Shown piece after piece: positions 1-7,733 of a DNA stretch of 12,109 nt. This stretch comes from Desulfuromonadaceae bacterium (GTDB lineage: Bacteria; Desulfobacterota; Desulfuromonadia; Desulfuromonadales; SZUA-540): the NCBI GenBank assembly GCA_003250235.1, contig QKGY01000390.1:1-12109 (forward strand), read 5' to 3'. Every line of letters begins with the position of its first letter. The first letter of the stretch is position 1. Below the pieces are notes generated by a model. It did no database searches. It saw only the letters and a program-made list of their open reading frames with translations, and had not been told where the DNA came from. The position numbers and the translations under genes were made by a program.

Positions 1-510
1 TGTATCGACGTAAGAAGGCAAGCCGGTGATCAGGTCGCTCAACCCGTGCCCTATGGCATCGGGGGGGGCTGACAGCAGGTCGAAGGTGTATGAGACAGCT
101 TTAAGTTGCAGGGCAATGTAAGGCATGATTCCGATCACTGCAAAGAGAGTGACCACTGCCCCGAGAAAAGCTGATTTTCCATATCGGCTGGCTACGAAGT
201 CAGCAATACTGACGATATTCTGTTCTTTGCTGATGCGCACCATTTTGCGCAGCAGGAGCCACCAGCTGAAGGCAATCAGGGTGGGGCCGAGATAAACAGG
301 GAGAAAATCCAGGCCGCTTGTCGCTGCGCGTCCGACACTGCCGTAAAATGTCCATGACGTGAAGTAAACAGCCAGAGAAAGGGAGTATATGTACCGGTTG
401 GAAATGATGCTTTGCCCCAAACGCCGCTTCCGGTCGGCATAGTAGGCAACCCCGAAGAGAAGAGCGAAATAGGCCAAAGTTACTATGGTTACAAGAGCAA
501 CCGGAAGCAC
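1..510 (-). CDS. SLC5-type sodium:solute symporter domain protein, probably a CbrA-like sensor histidine kinase (N-terminus only; runs off left edge)
   Basis: This is the first 170 codons of a gene that leaves the window at base 1. The GTG start at 510-508 directly follows the stop of the upstream small gene (TGA at 513-511). An AAAGGA-like ribosome site lies about 10 bases before it. The translation has a hydrophobic first helix, then a basic stretch (YYADRKRRLGQS), then SLSLAVYFTSWTFYGSVG, FLPVYLGP, VRISKEQNIVSIADFVASRYGK and IMPYIALQLKAVS (positions roughly 15-145). This pattern is what I know from the SLC5 transporter part of CbrA-type sensors, where a symporter domain is fused to PAS, histidine kinase and sometimes receiver domains. 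No kinase part is visible, so a plain SSS permease remains possible. If it is the fused type, it would sense or transport a solute at the inner membrane and signal to a response regulator. The run of eight C in the coding strand near 61-68 keeps the frame open. Confidence 0.75.
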   Translation of the reverse strand, partial: MLPVALVTIVTLAYFALLFGVAYYADRKRRLGQSIISNRYIYSLSLAVYFTSWTFYGSVGRAATSGLDFLPVYLGPTLIAFSWWLLLRKMVRISKEQNIVSIADFVASRYGKSAFLGAVVTLFAVIGIMPYIALQLKAVSYTFDLLSAPPDAIGHGLSDLITGLPSYVDT

Positions 511-762
511 TCAGAAACCGTCCTTTTCTCTATCCGGGGTTTTGTCGTTCCCGGAGTTGGGTTTGAGGGTGCGCGTGAACAGGTAAATGACGCCGATTGA
601 TGCCGGCCAGCCGAGCAACAGGTAAAGAATCAGAAGAGGAATTCCGAACAGCGTCGTTTCTTTGTTGAAAATATGGATAAAGGGAAAGTTGATCATGACG
701 ATCCCGAGAATGAAAAATAGAATCCAGGCGTCCCTGATTTCAATCGGATAGTGATCTTTCAT
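511..762 (-). CDS. Small two-helix inner-membrane protein preceding the SLC5 protein
   Basis: An 83-residue protein with two clear hydrophobic segments (about residues 12-32 and 38-64) and a charged, probably cytoplasmic tail rich in K, D, E and N. Its ATG (762-760) overlaps the TGA of the upstream kinase gene as ATGA, and the SLC5 gene starts on the base after its own stop. The three are therefore almost certainly co-translated. I do not recognise a named family. Small two-helix proteins encoded directly before SSS-family transporters are common and are thought to act as accessory subunits, so a helper role for the SLC5 protein is a reasonable inference. Nothing in the sequence names a substrate. 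Confidence 0.75.
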   Translation of the reverse strand: MKDHYPIEIRDAWILFFILGIVMINFPFIHIFNKETTLFGIPLLILYLLLGWPASIGVIYLFTRTLKPNSGNDKTPDREKDGF

Positions 763-2327
763 TGGCGTCGTCCGGTCTGGGTGAGGATGGAGCAGATTAT
801 TTTTTGCACATTATAATCAACATCTTCCAGTGTGTCGACCTCAAAGGAATGCGGACCCGGTTCTATCGGGTCAAAATTTTCCGCGTGCCGGGGATAAAGA
901 TCAGCTCTGCCATCGGAGGCGTCCAGACCTTCCGTCTGTCGATTGGCCAGACGGGTGAGGACCGTTGAGGTCGGGCATTGCAGAACGATCAGGAAGGCTG
1001 GGACGTCTTGCCTTTCTGCTTCTTCGAAGAATCGCCTGCGCTGAACCTTGCTTGAGAAGGAGGCGTCTACGATCACGGACTCTCCGTTCGATAAGGACTG
1101 CGAGGTCATGTCCAGAAGTTTCTTGTACGTTTTTCGGCTCATAGCCTCTGTATAGATACCCTGTCCGTAGTTCTCCTGAAGGTGTACCGTTTGCGATCTG
1201 CCGGCTAGTTCTTTTCGAACCGTGTCGGATCGCAGGTGTCTGGCACCGATGGAACGGTTGAGGGCTCTTGCTATGGTTGTTTTGCCCACCCCCATGAGCC
1301 CACAGATCAGTATCAGTATCCGGGGGCACAGATACCCCAGTGCAAGATTGAAGTACTGCCGGGAGGTTTTCTCCGCCTGATGACGTTGCGCGGTTTTCAC
1401 CTCGGGCTCACTGGATAGGATGGCGTTGATCTTTGCCCGCACGAAAGCGCGGTATATCTTGAAAAACGGGAGAATTTGTTCTGCTCCGTCTCCCGGAAAA
1501 AAGGCTTGGGTATAGACGTTCCAGAGAAAGTGTGCGAGTGAGCGATGCCCTCTGAAATCCATATCCATGAGCAGGAAGGCCATATCCGCGACCACATCAC
1601 CTATGCGGAAACGGTCATTGAACTCAATGCAGTCATAAATGCATACGGGGTCGGTCAGACAGATATTGCCGGCGTGAAGGTCGCCATGGCCATCGCGGAT
1701 AAAGCCATCTCGCTGGCGATGGTTCAGAAGGGGTTGGGAACTCGCGAGAAACGTATTTACGTTATCCTCGAGTATCTCCAGAGCGTTATCCGACAGCGTG
1801 TTTTGTGAAAATGTCCGGGCTTGAGAAAAGTTTTCCGTCCAGTTCCGACGTACTGTTTCTTCTCCAAGAGAGATCGGTGCCCGGAAAATATCCGCCTCGG
1901 CATGGAACCTTGCCAAACGTTGTGCGACACGGGTGAGATCCTTATGCAGGCCTTCGGGGTTGAGGGTCAGAAGACGGTCCAACATGCGGTCATCCGGAAG
2001 CCTTTTCATTTTGACCGCATAGTCGATAAGCTTACCCGTGGTGGCAATCGCAATGCCTTTTGCACTACGCCGTATCTCGACAACGCCCAGATAGGTTGCC
2101 GGGCAAAGTCGGCTGTTCAGCCTGACTTCTTCACAACAATACTGGTAGCGCTTTTCCAGACTGGTAAAATCGAGGAAACCGAGATTTACGGATTTCTTGA
2201 TCTTGTATACATGCTCGGATGTAAAATAAAGCCGTGAGACATGGGTCTCCTTGAAGGTAATGGGTCCTGTTTCCCCGGGATAAGCCGTAGGAGACAGGAG
2301 GGCTGTGTGAAGCAGATCCTGGTTCAT
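759..2327 (-). CDS. Fused aminoglycoside phosphotransferase-like (APH) / P-loop AAA kinase protein
   Basis: A two-domain protein of about 522 residues. The N-terminal half is protein-kinase-like: a VYKIKK strand near residue 40 (candidate ATP lysine), the catalytic loop HGDLHAGNIC at about 214-223, and the metal-binding segment IYDCIEFND at about 230-238. The C-terminal half has a Walker A motif GLMGVGKT (about 343-350) followed by a gluconate-kinase/zeta-like fold with RSDTVRKEL and VIVDASF. This matches the widespread family annotated as bifunctional aminoglycoside phosphotransferase/ATP-binding protein (COG2187 plus COG0645). Its natural substrate is unknown, and the name should not be read as antibiotic resistance. 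The frame can be extended upstream to a TTG at 2342. I prefer the ATG at 2327-2325 because GGAAACGGA lies just before it, while the TTG has no ribosome site. It is the first gene of the leftward unit, and its stop overlaps the next start (ATGA at 762-759). Confidence 0.88.
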   Translation of the reverse strand: MNQDLLHTALLSPTAYPGETGPITFKETHVSRLYFTSEHVYKIKKSVNLGFLDFTSLEKRYQYCCEEVRLNSRLCPATYLGVVEIRRSAKGIAIATTGKLIDYAVKMKRLPDDRMLDRLLTLNPEGLHKDLTRVAQRLARFHAEADIFRAPISLGEETVRRNWTENFSQARTFSQNTLSDNALEILEDNVNTFLASSQPLLNHRQRDGFIRDGHGDLHAGNICLTDPVCIYDCIEFNDRFRIGDVVADMAFLLMDMDFRGHRSLAHFLWNVYTQAFFPGDGAEQILPFFKIYRAFVRAKINAILSSEPEVKTAQRHQAEKTSRQYFNLALGYLCPRILILICGLMGVGKTTIARALNRSIGARHLRSDTVRKELAGRSQTVHLQENYGQGIYTEAMSRKTYKKLLDMTSQSLSNGESVIVDASFSSKVQRRRFFEEAERQDVPAFLIVLQCPTSTVLTRLANRQTEGLDASDGRADLYPRHAENFDPIEPGPHSFEVDTLEDVDYNVQKIICSILTQTGRRQ

Positions 2328-2413
2328 GAGATCCGTTTCCAACTAGTTGAATTTACGTAAACTTTAACATTGTTTGCTTCTCTGTAAAGAAAGTTTTAAG
2401 CCGGGGAAAGGAA

Positions 2414-2442
2414 TTGACGGTTACAGGTGGGTATGTTAACGT
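2414..2442 (+). promoter_or_regulatory. Possible sigma-70-like promoter for the plus-strand operon
   Basis: TTGACG (2414-2419, five of six to the -35 consensus) is followed after 17 bases by TAACGT (2437-2442, a weak -10). It sits about 70 bases upstream of the TPR lipoprotein start, and there is no other plus-strand gene before it. The -10 match is poor, so this is only a candidate. Confidence 0.3.
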
Positions 2443-2501
2443 TCAGCTCTGGTTTTTACAGTAATTGCAGCGAAGTGTGTTCACTTTTTTGAGTGACTTT
2501 C

Positions 2502-2506
2502 AGGAG
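2502..2506 (+). promoter_or_regulatory. Ribosome binding site that sets the TPR lipoprotein start
   Basis: AGGAG ends six bases before the ATG at 2513. It argues against the upstream in-frame TTG at 2465, which would put 16 extra residues ahead of a signal peptide that is otherwise complete. Confidence 0.75.
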
Positions 2507-2512
2507 CCATCC

Positions 2513-4243
2513 ATGACGAAACTGCGGTATATGCCGCTGATTATAGGGATGCTTGTTCTGGCCGGGTGCATGTCCGCTACCCCTTCAGCACCTGAGAATA
2601 GGGCGGATTCCCGTATCGACAACGTTCAATACGCCTCTGGAGTGACGGACCCTAAAGCCAAGGCTCTTTTCTATTTCGGAAAGTATCGTCTTGCGCTGGC
2701 CTCCAGGGACATGCAGGCGGCCAAAGACGCGTTGATTCAGGCTATCGCGTCTGATCCTGATTCGGCCTTTCTCAGGTATGCTCAGGCGCAGCTTTATATT
2801 CATCTCGGCGATGATTCCGGAGCGATCCGTGCGGCAGAGGATACCCTGCTGATTGATCCCCAAAATATGGATGCCCTCATTCTTCTGGGAAGTCTCCATT
2901 TTGCCAAGGGGAACAACAAAGAGGCCATTGTCTATTTACAGAAAGTCGTGGATCTGGACCCCCAAGAGGAGAATGCGCTGCTGGAAATGGCTGTCGCTTA
3001 TGCACGCATGGGCGATACCGAAAAAGCAGTCACCATTCTGAAAGACGCCCTGAAGAAAAAACCCGATTTTTACGCGGCTTATCTGACCATGGCGCGTATT
3101 TACAGAGAGATCGGCCTGACGGTTCCTGCCGAAGAGGCATACCTGGAGCTGATTAAAAGAAAACCGGACTATGAGGCCGCCTATGTGGAGCTTGGCAGCC
3201 TTTATGAAAGTCGGGACGAACCGAAAAAGGCCCTCGATCTCTACCATAGCGCGCTCGGTCCTCTGCCGGACAGCCTCGCCGTGCTGCATCGCATTGCCCG
3301 CCTCCTGGTTCTGGAGAACCGGATTGATGAAGCTCTGAAGGAATTTGAACATATTGTCACTCTGAGTCCTCAAGAGGAGGATGCCTGGCAGAAAATCGGT
3401 TTGATCTATCTGGATCAGGGCCGCTGGAACGAAGCGGTCAGCGTCTTCAGAAAGCTCCTCGAAACCAATCCCGATCTGGAGCAGGTCCGGTTTTATCTGG
3501 GGTCGGCTCTTGAGCGTCAGGACAATTGGAGCCAGTCTCTTGAGGTTTTTGAGGCGATTCCGGAAGGGTCTGAACTCTATCCCGATGCCCGCTATCATGT
3601 GAGCTATCTGTATTTCCGCCTCGGGCAAACCGACAAAGCGATCTCGACCCTGGAAGCCCTGCTTTCGTCTGGAGCCGCCCGTCCTGATGTGTACGGATTT
3701 CTTTCTTCCCTTTATGAAGGGACCAGCGGGTATGAAACGGCCCTCCAGACCATTGATCGCGGACTCAGCACCTTCCCTGAGAGCGCTGAACTCTGGTATC
3801 AGAAAGGATTGCTGCTGGAAAAGAGTGGTCAGCGGGACCTGGCCATGAAAGCGATGCAGGAAGCGGTCGACCGTGATCCGGACCACGCCGAGGCTCTTAA
3901 CTACATGGCTTACGCTTATGCCGAACAAGGGGAAAACCTGGAGACTGCCCTGCAGATGGTCCAGAAAGCCCTGAAGGTCAAACAGGAAGGGCATATTGTC
4001 GACACCCTGGGTTGGGTCTATTACCGCATGGGCCGCTATCAGGAAGCCCGAAAGGCTATGGAGCAGGCGGTCGAAAAGCTTCCGAAGGATCCGGTGGTTC
4101 TCTTCCACCTCGCCGATGTCTATGCGGCCCTTGGGCTGAAGGATAAGGCGCGCGATGCCTATGAAAAAGTACGTATTCTCGATCCTGAACTCCCCGGCGT
4201 ACAGGAGAAACTGGACGCTCTTCTCGGCATAACGCCTCAATAA
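2513..4243 (+). CDS. Tetratricopeptide-repeat (TPR) lipoprotein
   Basis: A 576-residue protein starting with a lipoprotein signal peptide: a short basic start (MTKLRYM), a hydrophobic core, and lipobox LAGC with the lipidated Cys at residue 19. The residue after the Cys is Met rather than Asp, so by the E. coli sorting rule it would go to the outer membrane. The rest is a near-continuous TPR solenoid of roughly 14 or more 34-residue helix pairs. Typical repeat signatures recur, such as the alternation of A..Y/F, LG, Y and P in KKPDFYAAYLTMARIY, RKPDYEAAYVELGSLY and TVDTLGWVYYRMGRY-like segments. TPR arrays bind other proteins, and no catalytic motif is seen. The next gene, 36 bases on, is a LolB-like lipoprotein. 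A TPR gene directly upstream of lolB is also known in pseudomonads, so a shared role in outer-membrane lipoprotein or envelope assembly is likely. It is the first gene of the long plus-strand unit. Confidence 0.88.
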   Translation: MTKLRYMPLIIGMLVLAGCMSATPSAPENRADSRIDNVQYASGVTDPKAKALFYFGKYRLALASRDMQAAKDALIQAIASDPDSAFLRYAQAQLYIHLGDDSGAIRAAEDTLLIDPQNMDALILLGSLHFAKGNNKEAIVYLQKVVDLDPQEENALLEMAVAYARMGDTEKAVTILKDALKKKPDFYAAYLTMARIYREIGLTVPAEEAYLELIKRKPDYEAAYVELGSLYESRDEPKKALDLYHSALGPLPDSLAVLHRIARLLVLENRIDEALKEFEHIVTLSPQEEDAWQKIGLIYLDQGRWNEAVSVFRKLLETNPDLEQVRFYLGSALERQDNWSQSLEVFEAIPEGSELYPDARYHVSYLYFRLGQTDKAISTLEALLSSGAARPDVYGFLSSLYEGTSGYETALQTIDRGLSTFPESAELWYQKGLLLEKSGQRDLAMKAMQEAVDRDPDHAEALNYMAYAYAEQGENLETALQMVQKALKVKQEGHIVDTLGWVYYRMGRYQEARKAMEQAVEKLPKDPVVLFHLADVYAALGLKDKARDAYEKVRILDPELPGVQEKLDALLGITPQ

Positions 4244-4279
4244 AACGATTCCCATCGGCCGAACGACCGGGTAGGACGC

Positions 4280-5041
4280 ATGATCTTCCGCATACTCATC
4301 CTTTTTTTTCTGTTGCTTGGAGCCGGTTGCGTCTCCCGCCCCCCGGTACCTCTTCCGTCCGATATCGACGCTATTCTGTTGAACCGTCTCGTTCACAACG
4401 CTTCGGCGTTTCAATCGCTCAAGGGAATGGCCAAGGTCAAAGTGGTTACCCCCGAGAAGACCCTGAGGGCCAATCAGGTTATTCTTGCGGAAAAACCCGA
4501 TCGTTTAAGGGCGGAGATGCTGAGTCCTTTCGGACAGACGCTTATGGTTCTGGCCAGCGACGGTAAGGACTTTAAGGTGTCGCTCCCATCCTCCGGAGAC
4601 TTTTACCAGGGGGAAGCGACCGCAGCTAATCTTGCCCGTTTCACCCGCTTGCCTTTTGAGATTGCCGACCTGGTAAACCTGCTCTTGTACCAGGTGCCGG
4701 TCATCACCTATCGATCCTTTCATGTGATTCTTGAGGGGACGGACCATTATGAGCTGGTGCTTGAGGGGGAGGACGATCTTGTTCAAAAGGTTCAGTTCGA
4801 TAGGGATCTGCGATTGACCCAGGCGGTGTTTGCCCAGAATGGCCATACGATTCTGAAGGTCGCGTATGCGGATTTCAGTGACAGTCAGAACGCGTTTCCT
4901 CTCAAAACCTCAATTGAAGTTCCCGAAAGTCAGGCCGAGGCGGAATTGTCTTTCACCCAGGTAACGACCAATGTCACGATTCCGGCGCAGCGTTTCGTTC
5001 TGGTGCCCAAGGCCGGGGCGGTCATCAAGGCATTACCCTGA
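4280..5041 (+). CDS. LolB-like outer-membrane lipoprotein (LolA/LolB fold, DUF4292-type)
   Basis: A 253-residue lipoprotein. The signal peptide has a very hydrophobic core and lipobox GAGC with Cys at residue 17. GTAGGA precedes the ATG. After the Cys come a helix (NRLVHNASAFQSLKGMAKV), then alternating strands typical of the LolB/LolA half-barrel: LRANQVILAEKPDRLRAEML, SPFGQTLMVLASDGKDFKV, and later LVQKVQFDRDL and LKTSIEVPESQAEAELSF. Proteins of this group accept or carry lipoproteins at the outer membrane. LolB of E. coli is itself a lipoprotein and takes cargo from LolA. Sequence similarity to true LolB is modest, and the family in deltaproteobacteria is often annotated only as DUF4292, so I leave out the symbol. 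In gamma-proteobacteria lolB is followed by ispE. Here it is followed by an ABC importer gene after 20 bases. Confidence 0.75.
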   Translation: MIFRILILFFLLLGAGCVSRPPVPLPSDIDAILLNRLVHNASAFQSLKGMAKVKVVTPEKTLRANQVILAEKPDRLRAEMLSPFGQTLMVLASDGKDFKVSLPSSGDFYQGEATAANLARFTRLPFEIADLVNLLLYQVPVITYRSFHVILEGTDHYELVLEGEDDLVQKVQFDRDLRLTQAVFAQNGHTILKVAYADFSDSQNAFPLKTSIEVPESQAEAELSFTQVTTNVTIPAQRFVLVPKAGAVIKALP

Positions 5042-5046
5042 GCTGT

Positions 5047-5052
5047 AAGGAG
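5047..5052 (+). promoter_or_regulatory. Ribosome binding site supporting a TTG start
   Basis: AAGGAG lies nine bases before TTG at 5062-5064. This TTG is the only start that gives the complete lipoprotein signal peptide of the peptide-binding protein. Confidence 0.75.
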
Positions 5053-5061
5053 ACTTACCGA

Positions 5062-6678
5062 TTGAAACGACTTCTCGTGTCATTGCTGCTCATTTTGTTG
5101 GTGGGAGCCTGTAATCGTCAGGATGCCGATATTCCACTACCCGACGAAAAGGCCGTACCGGCATATGGGGATACCATCATCATGGGATCAATCGGTGACG
5201 CCAGCAACCTGCTGCCTGTTCTGGCATCCGACTCGTCTTCATCCGATATCAACGGGCTGGTTTACAACGGCCTTGTTCGCTATGACAAGAACTTTCGGAT
5301 CGAAGGGGAACTGGCGAAATCCTGGGATGTTTCGGAAGACAGCCGAACTATCACCTTTCATTTGCGCGAAGGGGTGACGTGGCATGATGGGGCCCCCTTT
5401 ACCTCGGCCGATGTTCTTTTCACCTATCAGGTTTACATAGATCCGAAAACGCCAACCGCTTACGCGGATCAGTACCTTCAGGTCAAGAAGGCGGAGGCTC
5501 CGGATCCCTATACGTTTCGCGTAACGTACGGGGAACCTCTGGCCACGGCGCTGATCAGCTGGGGGGTCTCCATCATGCCGAAGCATCTGCTTGAAGGAGT
5601 GGAAATCACCAAGAGCCCCCTGTCTCGTCATCCTGTCGGTACCGGACCTTACCGTTTCAAGGAGTGGAGCGCCGGCGAAAAGATTGTGCTTGAAGCCAAC
5701 CCGGATTATTTCGAGGGGGCTCCTTATATCAAGCGGGTAGTCTATCGGATCATCCCCGATCAATCGACCATGTTTCTCGAGCTGCTCTCTGGAGGGCTCG
5801 ATTACATGGGCCTCAATCCCATCCAGTTCAATACTCAGACGGATACGCTGGCGTTCAACAGACGGTTCAAAAAATACCGATATCCCTCTTCTTCGTATAC
5901 GTACCTTGGTTACAATCTGCAGCGTCCGCTGTTTCAGGACAAGCGGGTGCGCCAGGCCATCACGTACGCAATCGACAAGCAGGAACTTATCGACGGTGTT
6001 CTGCTGGGGCTCGGGCAGGTGGCGACGGGACCTTATAAACCCGGATCCTGGTCGTATAATCCGAATGTTCGTACCTACGCCTACAACCCGGATAAAGCGA
6101 AATCGCTTCTGGCTGAGGCGGGTTGGCGCGACAGCGACGGCGACGGCATTTTGGATAAGGATGGCAAGCCCTTTTCCTTTACCATCGTCACCAACCAAGG
6201 GAACGACCAGCGGACCAAAAGCGGCGAGATTATCCAACGACGGTTGCGCGAGGTCGGAATTGAAGTCAAGCTCCGGGTGATCGAGTGGGCGTCTTTTCTC
6301 AAAGAATTCATCAATCCCGGCAATTTCGATGCAACCATTCTGGGGTGGACGATCCCCCCGGATCCTGATGCCTATAATGTGTGGCATAGCAGCAAGACCA
6401 AACTGGGGGAATTGAATTTTATCCATTATCATAACGACGAGGTGGATGCCCTGCTGGAGAAGGGAAGGCATACCCTGGATCAGGACGCGCGTAAAAAGAT
6501 TTATGACCGTTTTCAGGAAATCCTCGCCGAAGAGCAGCCCTACACCTTTCTCTATGTGCCGGATGCGCTCCCGGTGGTTGCTTCGCGGTTCCATGGCATC
6601 GAACCGGCGCCCGCCGGAATCATGTACAACTTTATCCGCTGGTATGTGCCTGCGTCCGAACAGAAATATTCCCGCTGA
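5062..6678 (+). CDS. ABC transporter substrate-binding lipoprotein, peptide/nickel family (SBP family 5)
   Basis: A 538-residue extracytoplasmic solute-binding protein. It opens with a lipoprotein signal peptide (basic MKR, hydrophobic core, lipobox VGAC with Cys at residue 17). It then follows the family 5 pattern known from DppA/OppA: GLVRYDKNFRIEGELAKSW, ITFHLREGVTWHDGAPFTSADV, GTGPYRFKEW, a central DKRVRQAITYAIDKQELID, and the C-terminal FDATILGWTIPPDPD and YNFIRWYVP. The length is usual for the family. It should bind short peptides or a similar ligand in the periplasm and deliver it to the two permeases encoded just downstream. The ligand cannot be told from sequence. The start is a TTG. 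The downstream permease gene appears broken, so the importer may not work. Confidence 0.93.
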   Translation: MKRLLVSLLLILLVGACNRQDADIPLPDEKAVPAYGDTIIMGSIGDASNLLPVLASDSSSSDINGLVYNGLVRYDKNFRIEGELAKSWDVSEDSRTITFHLREGVTWHDGAPFTSADVLFTYQVYIDPKTPTAYADQYLQVKKAEAPDPYTFRVTYGEPLATALISWGVSIMPKHLLEGVEITKSPLSRHPVGTGPYRFKEWSAGEKIVLEANPDYFEGAPYIKRVVYRIIPDQSTMFLELLSGGLDYMGLNPIQFNTQTDTLAFNRRFKKYRYPSSSYTYLGYNLQRPLFQDKRVRQAITYAIDKQELIDGVLLGLGQVATGPYKPGSWSYNPNVRTYAYNPDKAKSLLAEAGWRDSDGDGILDKDGKPFSFTIVTNQGNDQRTKSGEIIQRRLREVGIEVKLRVIEWASFLKEFINPGNFDATILGWTIPPDPDAYNVWHSSKTKLGELNFIHYHNDEVDALLEKGRHTLDQDARKKIYDRFQEILAEEQPYTFLYVPDALPVVASRFHGIEPAPAGIMYNFIRWYVPASEQKYSR

Positions 6679-6735
6679 CGATTGCCTGGTGCCACTCTGC
6701 GGTGAGCGTGCCCCGGATTTAGGAGAATAAACGCT

Positions 6736-7676
6736 GTGATAACCTATATCGCCAAGCGTCTTGTCATGATGATCCCCCTGATTTTGGGGATCACCCTGAT
6801 TTCCTTTATGGTGATACATTTGGCACCCGGTGAACCCACCGATATGCAGACGCAGCTCAATCCACAGGCGAGCGTCGAGATGCAGAATCGTCTCAGGGCC
6901 CAGTACGATCTCGATAAACCTCTTATGGTGCAGTACGGAAAATGGTTGTCGCGACTGGCTCAACTCGATTTCGGCGATTCCTTCTCGCAGGATCACCGTT
7001 GACCATCCTGATCAACGCCCTGTCCATCGGCTTGATCCTGCTGGTTGCTGTCCCCATTGGTGTTCTGTCCGCGACGCGGAGAAATTCCCCCTTCGACCGC
7101 CTGACCACCATTTTCGTGTTTATCGGTTTTGCCACCCCTTCGTTCTGGCTGGCCTTGTTATTGATGGATTACTTCGGGGTGCGGTTGGGGTTGTTTCCGA
7201 TAGCCGGCATCAAATCTCTGGGGTATGAGTATCTCAGTCTCCCCGGGCAGATCTGGGACAGGTTTCATCACCTCATCCTGCCTGTCTTCGTATCGGCATT
7301 TGGCGGCCTGGCCGGGTTTTCCCGTTATATGCGATCCAACATGCTGGAGGTGGTCCGCCAGGACTACATCCTGACGGCTCGGGCCAAAGGGCTTTCCGAG
7401 AATGTGGTGATTTACAAACATGCCCTTCGCAACGCGCTTCTGCCCGTGATCACCATCCTCGGTCTTGCCGTTCCCGGCCTGATTGGCGGAAGCGTGATTT
7501 TTGAAACCATCTTTGCCATCCCCGGAATGGGCAAACTGTTCTATGACGGTGTCATGATGCGTGACTATCCCCTGATTATGGGAGTTCTGGTGATGGGGGC
7601 TGTGCTGACGCTGGTGGGAAACCTGATCGCCGATATCAGCTACGCTCTGGCGGATCCCCGTATCCGTAAGGCCTGA
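6736..7676 (+). pseudogene. DppB-like ABC permease gene, split by a frame change and apparent internal deletion
   Basis: The 5' part starts at GTG 6736 with AGGAGA nine bases before it. It reads a normal DppB-family N-terminus (ITYIAKRLVMMIPLILGITL, then HLAPGEP and QYDLDKPLMVQYGKW) up to FGDSFSQDHR and stops at TGA 7000-7002. The 3' part continues in the -1 frame from about 6999 (LTILINALSIGLILLVAVPI, then GFATPSFWLALL). It carries the EAA loop that contacts the ATPase (VVRQDYILTARAKGLSEN, RNALLPVITILG) through to ADPRIRKA at 7676. In E. coli DppB about 11 residues of the type PVxxxIxxRxP separate the corresponding segments, and they are missing here. One lost codon base plus 11 codons would be about 34 nt, which also explains the frame change. 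Flanking genes are intact. The break is either a real inactivating deletion or a sequence/assembly error. An ATG at 6942 could restart translation, but it has no good ribosome site and would begin with off-frame residues. Confidence 0.85.
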
Positions 7677-7733
7677 TATCCGGCCCGATAATCGTTACTC
7701 GTTTTGCGAGGAGTTTATAGGCGGGTGAACGTG

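Larger units (their letters stand above)
2328..2512. other. Divergent intergenic region with palindromes
   Basis: This AT-richer stretch separates the leftward kinase unit from the rightward TPR operon, so it should hold promoters for both. It contains two perfect short palindromes, AACTAGTT (2341-2348) and TTTACGTAAA (2352-2361). It also has an inverted repeat AAACTTT (2359-2365) / AAAGTTT (2390-2396) with a 24-base spacer. These could be regulator sites, but I cannot assign a regulator. The leftward promoter is not clear to me. Confidence 0.4.

Noticed and set aside
759..2327. Aminoglycoside resistance gene
   Set aside because: The APH-like domain is fused to a P-loop kinase in a common chromosomal family with no demonstrated link to resistance that I can support from sequence.
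2465..2512. Upstream TTG start for the TPR lipoprotein
   Set aside because: It would add 16 residues before a complete lipoprotein signal peptide, and the AGGAG site points to the ATG at 2513.
2936..4414. Long minus-strand open frame antisense to the TPR gene
   Set aside because: It lies opposite a clear TPR lipoprotein, has no recognisable domain, and spans the TPR/LolB junction; it is an antisense shadow.
5239..6996. Minus-strand open frame of 585 codons antisense to the peptide-binding protein and dppB
   Set aside because: Length alone is not evidence in GC-rich third-position DNA. The opposite strand encodes a textbook family 5 binding protein, and the antisense product looks low-complexity and familyless.
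6985..7002. Programmed -1 ribosomal frameshift in the DppB-like gene
   Set aside because: No slippery heptamer of the X XXY YYZ type is seen near the stop, and the absence of about 11 conserved residues is better explained by a deletion.
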